5,064 bases of DNA from Alphaproteobacteria bacterium (GTDB lineage Bacteria; Pseudomonadota; Alphaproteobacteria; Rs-D84). The stretch is from positions 1 to 5,064 of the forward strand of contig JAGCOQ010000002.1 in assembly GCA_017642625.1 (NCBI GenBank). Direction: 5' to 3'. A model generated the notes under the pieces. That model did not search any database. It had not been told where the DNA came from and was given only the letters and a program-made list of their open reading frames with translations. Positions 1-5,064 of the stretch are shown in pieces. A program made the translations under genes and the position numbers. The stretch's first letter is position 1; every line of letters begins with the position of its first letter.

Positions 1-12
1 AAAATGTTGTCC

Positions 13-18
13 TATAAT
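13..18 (+). promoter_or_regulatory. possible -10 element upstream of greA
   Basis: A perfect TATAAT hexamer lies 28 bases before the greA start codon. If used, transcription would begin near position 25 and leave a leader of about 22 bases that includes the Shine-Dalgarno sequence. The matching -35 element would lie to the left of the window, so the promoter cannot be confirmed. The same bases could be the last codons of an upstream gene, because frame 1 is open from the left edge to a TAA at 31-33. The call is weak. Confidence 0.3.
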
Positions 19-31
19 GCCGACTATAAAT

Positions 32-40
32 AAGGCAGGA
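32..40 (+). promoter_or_regulatory. ribosome binding site that decides the greA start
   Basis: The purine-rich stretch AAGGCAGGA ends 6 bases before the ATG at 47, which is normal Shine-Dalgarno spacing. It lies inside the reading frame if the earlier in-frame ATG at 17 were used, and that ATG has no upstream purine tract. This favours 47 as the true start. Confidence 0.75.
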
Positions 41-46
41 ACAAAC

Positions 47-517
47 ATGGAAAAGTATCCAATATCGCGCAATGGATTTGATGCGCTGGTCAAAGAATTA
101 AAAGATTTAAAGGAAGTTCAACGCCCAGAAATACTGAAAACGGTCCAGTGGGCGCGTAGTTTGGGCGATTTATCTGAAAATGCTGATTATAGTGCAGCCA
201 AGGAAAAACAGCGCCAAATTGATAAGCGAATCCAGTTCTTAGAGGGGATAATTGCAAACGCATCTGTTGTGGATATCGACAGTTTAACCGGCAATCGTGT
301 CGTTTTTGGTGCGCGTGTTATTGCCGAAGACGAAGATGGCAACCAGATGCAGTGCCGTATTTTGTCGGACATAGAAGCCGACGGCCGAACCGTAATTTCT
401 TGTACTTCGCCGGTTGGACGCGCAATGATTGGACGCTGTGTTGGTGATACCTGTATTGTGAAATTGCCAAGTGGCGAAAAGGAATATGAAATCTTGGAAG
501 TAAAGTTCAAGGAATAA
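47..517 (+). CDS. greA: transcription elongation factor GreA
   Basis: GreA enters the secondary channel of a backtracked RNA polymerase and stimulates its intrinsic cleavage of the transcript's 3' end, which frees stalled complexes and improves fidelity. The protein has 156 residues (E. coli GreA has 158). Residues 1-75 form the expected N-terminal coiled coil, opening MEKYPIS as GreA proteins typically do. The loop at its tip reads GDLSENADY (40-48), with the two key acidic residues D41 and E44 in place. Residues from about 80 to 156 form the FKBP-like C-terminal domain, with the FGARV strand, the TSPVGRAMIG segment and the closing EYEILEVKF strand. An in-frame ATG at 17 would add ten residues (MPTINKAGTN) that are not typical of the family, and the Shine-Dalgarno position favours 47. 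Two cysteines in the GRCVGDTC segment are slightly unusual, but nothing suggests loss of function. The gene runs directly into mutL with a 6-base gap. Confidence 0.97.
   Translation: MEKYPISRNGFDALVKELKDLKEVQRPEILKTVQWARSLGDLSENADYSAAKEKQRQIDKRIQFLEGIIANASVVDIDSLTGNRVVFGARVIAEDEDGNQMQCRILSDIEADGRTVISCTSPVGRAMIGRCVGDTCIVKLPSGEKEYEILEVKFKE
509..513 (+). promoter_or_regulatory. mutL ribosome binding site inside the greA 3' end
   Basis: AAGGA lies 10 bases before the mutL ATG and overlaps the last codons of greA. Ribosomes finishing greA would stop on top of this site, so translation of mutL is probably coupled to greA. The spacing is slightly long but acceptable. Confidence 0.6.
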
Positions 518-523
518 TCGTAA

Positions 524-2251
524 ATGTCTGTACGCGTGTTGCCAGATTTTTTGGTGAACCAGATTGCCGCCGGCGAAGTTGTTGAACGCCCTGCGTCTGT
601 GGTCAAAGAATTGGTGGAAAATGCGCTGGATGCTGGTGCAGATCAGATTGTGATAGATGTGGCGGACGGTGGCCGAACACTTATTTCCATTGTTGATAAC
701 GGGTCGGGTATTTCGCACGAAGATTTGCCACGTGCAATTATGCGCCATGCAACGTCCAAGTTGCCAGATGACGATTTGCAAAATATTACATATATGGGAT
801 TTCGTGGCGAAGCGTTGCCGTCAATTGCGTCTGTGTCTGATATGACAATTGATACATATAATTCTGTGGACGAAAACGGTTGGCGTTTGGATTGTGCAAC
901 GGGCGACATTCGTCCGTCTGATTGGCAGGCGGGCACACGTGTTCGTGTTGAAAATCTGTTTAGAAAAACACCTGCGCGGTTAAAGTTTTTACGTTCTGAT
1001 CGTGCCGAAATGATGTCTGTGTTGGAAACGGTTAAACGTCTTGCGATGGCGCGGGGGGATGTTGGTTTTACAATAAACAACAAATGGCGATTCCCGAAAA
1101 ATCAAGAAACGCTTGATCGTATTGTTGCCGTTATGGGTGATGATGTCGCGGGACAAATGTTGCCGGTGGATGTAAAATCAGGCTCAGCAAATATGCATTT
1201 GCATGGTTTTATTTCGGTGCCAACTTTGCGTCGCGCATCATCAGTGGATCAGTATTTATTTGTGAACGGACGACCGGTCAAGGACAAGGTGTTGGTGAGT
1301 GCCCTGCGTGCCGCATATATGGACGTTATGCATGCGCGTGAATTCCCGCTATGTGCACTGTATCTTGAGATTGAGCCACGTGCGGTTGATGTAAATGTGT
1401 CGCCGTCCAAGACCGAAGTTCATTTTTTAGAACCAAATCATGTGCGCGCATTTATTATAAAATCACTGCGTGATGTGTTGTCGCAAACAATGAATCAAAA
1501 TGTTGTTCAAAATATCGCAACACCACGAAATGATGCACATACAGAGAATATGCGTTTTAATATTCCACCCGTTCAACCATGGCATGTTTCAGACAAGAAA
1601 GTTGATGATATATTTACTCGGGTGCCACCAAAAAATGAAAAACCATTTGAAGTTGATTTAAAGCAAAATGACAACACAACATCTGATTTCCCGTTGGGAC
1701 GTGTAATCGGACAAATCGGTAAAAAATATATCTTGGCAGAAGCGGGTGATAATTTGGTAATCGTTGATCAACACGCCGCACATGAACGCATTACATATGA
1801 ACACCTGCGCCGGCACACGATAAAGACACAACCGTTATTGACACCGATTGTTGTGAAACTGCGTGCCGAAGATGTCATGGCGGTTGTTTCAATCGCTGAT
1901 GAATTACGCGATTCGGGTTTGCATGTTGATGCGTTCGGTGAGACGGCAGTTGCCATCTTTGAAAAGCCAGCCGATTGGGACTTGGATTGGGTATCGGCTT
2001 TGCATGACATAGCGGACGAGGTTCGCGCCAACGGTCATTCGTCTCAGTTGTGCGAAAAACTGCATTTGAAATTGGCGAATTATGCGTGCCACCACAGCGT
2101 GCGTGCCGGACAAAAATTGGACCACGTCCAAATGGACGCATTGTTGCGCGATATTGAAAACACAACCCGCGGGGGCGAGTGTAATCATGGTCGGCCGGTG
2201 TATAAATTTATACCGCTGACCGAAATAGACGGGTGGTTTGAACGGTCTTAA
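524..2251 (+). CDS. mutL: DNA mismatch repair protein MutL (endonuclease type)
   Basis: MutL is the ATP-driven mediator that links mismatch recognition by MutS to strand removal. The protein has 575 residues. The N-terminal GHKL ATPase domain (about 1-210) shows NQIAAGEVVERP (12-23), the ELVENALDAG motif with catalytic E29 and Mg-binding N33, the DNGSGI motif (58-63), HATSK (75-79) and the ATP-lid GFRGEAL (92-98). The transducer domain (about 215-325) has VNGRPVKD (247-254) and the ATP-contacting lysine K296 in VDVNVSPSK, where most family members have HPAK. A poorly conserved polar linker (about 330-385) leads to the C-terminal dimerisation domain (about 389-575). That domain carries the full nuclease set: DQHA(x2)E(x4)E at 415-426, QPLLTP (436-441, the QxLLxP clamp-binding motif), ACHH (521-524), CNHGRP (553-558) and FER (572-574). 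By family knowledge, such a MutL nicks DNA itself and replaces MutH. The start is fixed by the E. coli-like N-terminus, six bases after greA. Confidence 0.98.
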   Translation: MSVRVLPDFLVNQIAAGEVVERPASVVKELVENALDAGADQIVIDVADGGRTLISIVDNGSGISHEDLPRAIMRHATSKLPDDDLQNITYMGFRGEALPSIASVSDMTIDTYNSVDENGWRLDCATGDIRPSDWQAGTRVRVENLFRKTPARLKFLRSDRAEMMSVLETVKRLAMARGDVGFTINNKWRFPKNQETLDRIVAVMGDDVAGQMLPVDVKSGSANMHLHGFISVPTLRRASSVDQYLFVNGRPVKDKVLVSALRAAYMDVMHAREFPLCALYLEIEPRAVDVNVSPSKTEVHFLEPNHVRAFIIKSLRDVLSQTMNQNVVQNIATPRNDAHTENMRFNIPPVQPWHVSDKKVDDIFTRVPPKNEKPFEVDLKQNDNTTSDFPLGRVIGQIGKKYILAEAGDNLVIVDQHAAHERITYEHLRRHTIKTQPLLTPIVVKLRAEDVMAVVSIADELRDSGLHVDAFGETAVAIFEKPADWDLDWVSALHDIADEVRANGHSSQLCEKLHLKLANYACHHSVRAGQKLDHVQMDALLRDIENTTRGGECNHGRPVYKFIPLTEIDGWFERS

Positions 2252-2280
2252 AAGAGATAGGGTGATGGCGCTTTTTGTGC

Positions 2281-2309
2281 TTTACACTTGGGGGATTTTT
2301 TACTATTCT
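2281..2309 (+). promoter_or_regulatory. predicted sigma-70-type promoter for yajC-secD-secF
   Basis: In the only real intergenic gap, TTTACA (2281-2286, one mismatch from TTGACA) is followed after 17 bases by TATTCT (2304-2309, two mismatches from TATAAT). Transcription would start near 2316, giving a leader of about 26 bases that contains the strong yajC Shine-Dalgarno sequence. An overlapping TACTAT at 2301-2306 is an alternative -10, but its spacer to TTTACA would be only 14 bases. I see no convincing terminator hairpin after mutL (2252-2280), so some read-through from greA-mutL is possible. Confidence 0.5.
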
Positions 2310-2328
2310 GAACACCATAAATTAAGAC

Positions 2329-2334
2329 AAGGAG
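2329..2334 (+). promoter_or_regulatory. strong ribosome binding site of yajC
   Basis: AAGGAG, the best Shine-Dalgarno match in the window, lies 7 bases before the ATG at 2342. It supports that start over the in-frame ATG at 2375, which has no purine tract at the right distance. Confidence 0.8.
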
Positions 2335-2341
2335 AAAAATC

Positions 2342-2650
2342 ATGTTAGAAGCAGAACAGGCGACCATTGACACAATGACTAATGCACCACAACAGGGCAG
2401 TGTTTGGGGACTGGTGTTATATCTGGTGGTTGTATTGGGAATCATCTATTTGTTGATTGTGCGACCAAACAAACGGCGCATGGCAGAATATCAAAAAATG
2501 TTGGATTCGTTAAAGGTTGGCAATCGTGTTTTGGCGGCCGGTATTTATGGCACTATCAAGAAGATTAGCGAAACAACGATTGATGTTGAAATTGCAAAGG
2601 GCGTTGTAGTAGAAGTCAGCAAGAACGCAGTTGCAAACGTTGAAAAGTAA
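2342..2650 (+). CDS. yajC: preprotein translocase subunit YajC
   Basis: YajC is a small inner-membrane partner of SecD and SecF in the holotranslocon. Its exact role is unclear and it is dispensable in E. coli. The protein has 102 residues (E. coli YajC has 110). A short polar N-terminus (1-20) is followed by one membrane helix (about 22-40, WGLVLYLVVVLGIIYLLIV). Next comes the family signature RPNKRRMAEYQ (41-51), a basic cytoplasmic stretch after the helix, and then the small beta-rich domain with MLDSLKVGNRV and GIYGTI. The usual TxGGIxG turn is written AAGIYG here and appears one glycine short. It is the first gene of the Sec unit, with its own predicted promoter, and sits 18 bases before secD. 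This is the classic gene order and strengthens an identification that would be less sure for so short a protein. Confidence 0.94.
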   Translation: MLEAEQATIDTMTNAPQQGSVWGLVLYLVVVLGIIYLLIVRPNKRRMAEYQKMLDSLKVGNRVLAAGIYGTIKKISETTIDVEIAKGVVVEVSKNAVANVEK

Positions 2651-2668
2651 AGGTAAGGGGTAAGTGGT

Positions 2669-4237
2669 ATGTTTAAAAAATTAGCAATAATTTTTGTTGC
2701 GGTGTTTGGTGTGCTGTTGGCGGTGCCGACAATTTCGCCGAGTGTTGCGCCATATTTTCCAAAATGGATTCAGCCTGTTCCATTGGGCTTGGACCTTAAG
2801 GGTGGGGCGCAGTTGTTGTTAGAGGTTGATACCGAAACAATGTTCAAAGACAAAGCGAACCAGTTGTATGACGAGGTGCGTTCGGCTTTGATTGACAGAA
2901 ACAAGGGTGTTATCAGATTTGCTGATTTACGCAATAATGATGGTGTTGTATCTTTTGCTGTGCGTGAATCGGGTGATGTTTCTGCGGCCAAGGGTCGTTT
3001 AAGAAGTGTGTTGGGTAATAGCGTCGATATTGAATCATCTGGTGATGTTATAAAGTTGTCTTATTCTGATAAGCAGAAAGAAGAAATGGTTCAAGATGCG
3101 TTGTCGCGCAGTATCGAAATTGTGCGTCGTCGTATAGATGCGTTGGGAACCAAGGAACCATCTATTCAATCACAGGGTGGAAAATACATCTTGGTCCAGT
3201 TGCCAGGTGTTGATAACCCAGAACATATCAAAGAGTTGATTGGTCAGACGGCAAAGATGACCTTCCATTTGGTAAATGAAAATGTTTCGCCAGAACAGTT
3301 GGCATCGGGACGTGCGCCAAGCGGAACAGACTTTTTGCCATATATGGATATGCCGGGGCAGATTGTGCCGGTGTATTCGCGTATAGAAGTTTCAGGCGAA
3401 AGTTTGAAAGATTCCCAAGCGGACTTTGACCAAAATAATATGCCGGTCGTGACAACTGTGTTTGATGCCGCCGGTGCGCGTAAGTTTGCAAAACTTACAA
3501 CGGAACATGTCAATGAACGTTTCGCAATCGTTTTGGACGGCAAGGTTTTGTCGGCACCAAATATTCGTGAACCGATTCCGGGTGGACGTGGTCAAATCTC
3601 TGGCGGATTCACATTACAGGGCGCGAAAGATTTAGCGGTGCTGTTGCGTTCGGGTGCTTTGCCGGCACCATTGACGGTTATCGAAGAACGCACCGTTGGT
3701 GCTGGTTTGGGTGCGGATACAATTGCATCTGGTAAAATCGGTTCGGCTGTTGGTTTGCTGTTTATCGTATTATACATGATTTTGATTTATGGTCGTTTCG
3801 GAATAATAGCAGACGCCGTTTTGTTGGTGAACTTGGCCATGATTGTCGGTATGTCTGCGTTGTTCGGTGCAACACTTACGTTGCCTGGTATCGCCGGTAT
3901 CGTGTTGACATTGGGTATGGCGGTTGACGCCAACATCTTGCCTTTTGAACGTATTCGCGACGAAATCCGTGCCGGAACACCAACACTGCGTGCGGTGGAT
4001 TTGGGATTCCATCGTTCGAACAAGGCGGTGTTGGACGGTGAATTGACGAACCTTATTTGTGCGTTGATTCTGTTCCAATTTGGTGCGGGCCCGATTCGTG
4101 GATTTGCTGTGACCTTATCAATCGGTGTGTTGACAACATTGTTTACATGTATCTTGTTGTCCAAGGTTCTGATTGATTGGTACATGAGTGGCAAAAACAA
4201 AAAAATTGGTTATGCGAACAGAAAAATGTTTATGTAA
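2669..4237 (+). CDS. secD: protein translocase subunit SecD
   Basis: SecD forms with SecF a proton-driven membrane machine of the RND superfamily that helps move secreted proteins through SecYEG on the periplasmic side. The protein has 522 residues, the short form, against about 615 in E. coli. One membrane helix (about 5-22) is followed by GLDLKGG (40-46). The periplasmic P1 region (about 23-350) includes the RSIEIVRRRIDALG, VQLPGV and LRSGALPAP segments. Five more helices follow (about 357-374, 378-399, 403-420, 459-473 and 478-502). Helix 4 ends in GMAVDAN with D420, the aspartate linked to proton movement in SecDF. Three departures from the family stand out: DANILPFERI has proline 425 where I or another non-proline residue is usual, DANxTT is DGELTN (456-461), and K452 lies just before it. 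The reading frame is clean, so this is not a pseudogene. The Shine-Dalgarno AAGGGG (2655-2660) lies 8 bases before the ATG, and the gene is followed by secF after 20 bases. Confidence 0.97.
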   Translation: MFKKLAIIFVAVFGVLLAVPTISPSVAPYFPKWIQPVPLGLDLKGGAQLLLEVDTETMFKDKANQLYDEVRSALIDRNKGVIRFADLRNNDGVVSFAVRESGDVSAAKGRLRSVLGNSVDIESSGDVIKLSYSDKQKEEMVQDALSRSIEIVRRRIDALGTKEPSIQSQGGKYILVQLPGVDNPEHIKELIGQTAKMTFHLVNENVSPEQLASGRAPSGTDFLPYMDMPGQIVPVYSRIEVSGESLKDSQADFDQNNMPVVTTVFDAAGARKFAKLTTEHVNERFAIVLDGKVLSAPNIREPIPGGRGQISGGFTLQGAKDLAVLLRSGALPAPLTVIEERTVGAGLGADTIASGKIGSAVGLLFIVLYMILIYGRFGIIADAVLLVNLAMIVGMSALFGATLTLPGIAGIVLTLGMAVDANILPFERIRDEIRAGTPTLRAVDLGFHRSNKAVLDGELTNLICALILFQFGAGPIRGFAVTLSIGVLTTLFTCILLSKVLIDWYMSGKNKKIGYANRKMFM

Positions 4238-4257
4238 GAAATGCAAAGGGGAAAATT

Positions 4258-5064
4258 ATGAAACTGCATTTTATGAAATATCGTAAATTATCGTACTGGA
4301 TTTCCGGTGCGTTGGTAATATTGTCTATTCTTGCCTTGTTGTTCAAGGGGCTGAATTATGGTATTGACTTTGCTGGTGGTATCGCGATGGAAGTGACGCC
4401 GGTAAGCGCCGAATACAACATTGACAAGATGCGTTCTGAATTGGCGCAATTTTCACCTGAATTACAGGAAATAGACGGTGGCGCAATTTTGGTGCGTGTT
4501 GGTTTGCCAAAGGGTGCGACCGACATAATGCAGAATGAACGCGTTAGTGAAATCAAAAGTATTTTGGGCGAAAATGTAAAGTATGACCAAGTGCAAATTG
4601 TTGGACCAAAAATCGGTGGCGAATTGGTTCGCGGTGGTATTTGGGCGATTTTGGTTTCGTTCATTTTGATGAGTGTATATATTTGGATTCGCTATCGCGG
4701 CGGTTATGCGGTGGGATCTTTTGTATCACTGTTATTGGACTTTGTGTTAATGTTCGGATTCTTTTCGGTCATGGGATTAGAGTTCAACCAGACAGCAATT
4801 GCGGTTATCTTGATGGGTGTTGGTTATTCCATTAATGATAAGGTTGTGAACTATGATCGTATTGATGAAAACATCAAAAAATACCACAAAATGCCAATGG
4901 ACGATTTGATTGATTTGTCGGTCAATGAAATGTTGTCGCGCACATTGCGCACCAGTGTTTCAACTATATTGGCGTTGATTGGTCTGTATATATTTGGTGG
5001 TCAAGTGTTGCAAGAATTTGCGATTGCGATGACATTCTCTATCATCATGGGAACACTGACCAGT
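4258..5064 (+). CDS. secF: protein translocase subunit SecF (3' end beyond window)
   Basis: SecF is the second half of the SecDF proton-driven secretion motor. The window holds 269 residues and no stop, so the C-terminal end of perhaps 30-50 residues is missing. Helix 1 (about 13-30) leads to GIDFAGG (35-41), the counterpart of GIDFTGG. A short periplasmic P1 domain (about 47-114) follows, then VGPKIGGEL (115-123) and helices at about 126-144, 149-172, 179-197, 231-248 and 254 onward. D161 in helix 3, N193-D194 in YSIND at the end of helix 4 and R228 in LSRT before helix 5 match the conserved polar residues implicated in proton transfer. Unusual residues are K195 (T is usual after SIND), N198 (V is usual before the YDR motif) and E253 (G is usual in the VxxGF motif). 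The start is supported by AAGGGGA (4246-4252), 5 bases upstream, and by the typical basic N-terminus. Confidence 0.96.
   Translation, partial: MKLHFMKYRKLSYWISGALVILSILALLFKGLNYGIDFAGGIAMEVTPVSAEYNIDKMRSELAQFSPELQEIDGGAILVRVGLPKGATDIMQNERVSEIKSILGENVKYDQVQIVGPKIGGELVRGGIWAILVSFILMSVYIWIRYRGGYAVGSFVSLLLDFVLMFGFFSVMGLEFNQTAIAVILMGVGYSINDKVVNYDRIDENIKKYHKMPMDDLIDLSVNEMLSRTLRTSVSTILALIGLYIFGGQVLQEFAIAMTFSIIMGTLTS

Noticed and set aside
1..33. Possible 3' end of an upstream gene (frame 1, ending LSYNADYK then TAA)
   Set aside because: Only about ten codons are visible and they match no family I recognise. The open frame could be chance, so it is not annotated.
17..46. N-terminal extension of GreA from the ATG at 17
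   Set aside because: The ten added residues do not resemble the family, that ATG has no Shine-Dalgarno sequence, and the ATG at 47 has a well-spaced one and begins the typical MEKYP sequence.
187..606. 139-codon open frame on the minus strand
   Set aside because: It is a shadow of the greA and mutL coding frames and has no family features.
284..781. 165-codon open frame on the minus strand across greA and mutL
   Set aside because: It is antisense to two clearly identified genes, spans their junction, and its translation has no recognisable domain.
2269..2281. Possible terminator hairpin GCGC-TTTTT-GTGC after mutL
   Set aside because: The stem is only four pairs including a G-T wobble, the T run is in the loop, and no T tract follows it.
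3885..3910. Small tandem repeat GGTATCGCC / GGTATCGTG
   Set aside because: It encodes the GIAGIV sequence of a SecD membrane helix and needs no other explanation.
3770..4200. Two overlapping minus-strand open frames of 102 and 137 codons within secD
   Set aside because: They are antisense to the conserved SecD membrane region. Their translations are rich in Q, R, T and N with no domain pattern, as expected of complement shadows.

Overview
This window looks like ordinary chromosomal housekeeping DNA from a Gram-negative bacterium. All five genes lie on the + strand and are tightly packed: greA, mutL, yajC, secD and secF, with secF cut by the right edge. The best guess is an alphaproteobacterium of moderate to low GC. 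The reasons are the MutL with a C-terminal nuclease motif and a CNHGRP zinc-site motif, the short SecD of 522 residues (Rickettsiales and other alphaproteobacterial SecDs are about this size, against about 615 in E. coli), the YajC-SecD-SecF order, and SecF wording such as GLEFN, YSIND and KYHKMP. Leucine is encoded very often by TTG and arginine by CGT throughout, so all five genes share one codon style and none looks recently acquired. Genus cannot be assigned from the sequence alone.

Layout. Positions 1-46 hold a short leader with a -10-like TATAAT and a Shine-Dalgarno sequence. greA (47-517) encodes the transcript-cleavage factor. mutL (524-2251) follows after only 6 bases, with its ribosome binding site inside the end of greA, so the two are almost certainly one transcript. 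A 90-base gap (2252-2341) is the only real intergenic region and carries a plausible sigma-70-type promoter. It precedes a second unit: yajC (2342-2650), secD (2669-4237) and secF (4258 to beyond 5064), separated by 18 and 20 bases, each with a good Shine-Dalgarno sequence.

Function. The first unit pairs rescue of stalled RNA polymerase (GreA) with DNA mismatch repair (MutL of the endonuclease type, as expected where MutH is absent). The second encodes the SecDF-YajC membrane complex, which uses the proton-motive force to help pull secreted proteins out of the SecYEG channel.

I found no undescribed system, mobile element, CRISPR array or RNA gene. The most interesting signal is a set of unusual substitutions in the otherwise highly conserved membrane motifs of SecD (P425, G457/E458, N461) and SecF (K195, N198, E253). 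The residues thought to carry protons are kept.
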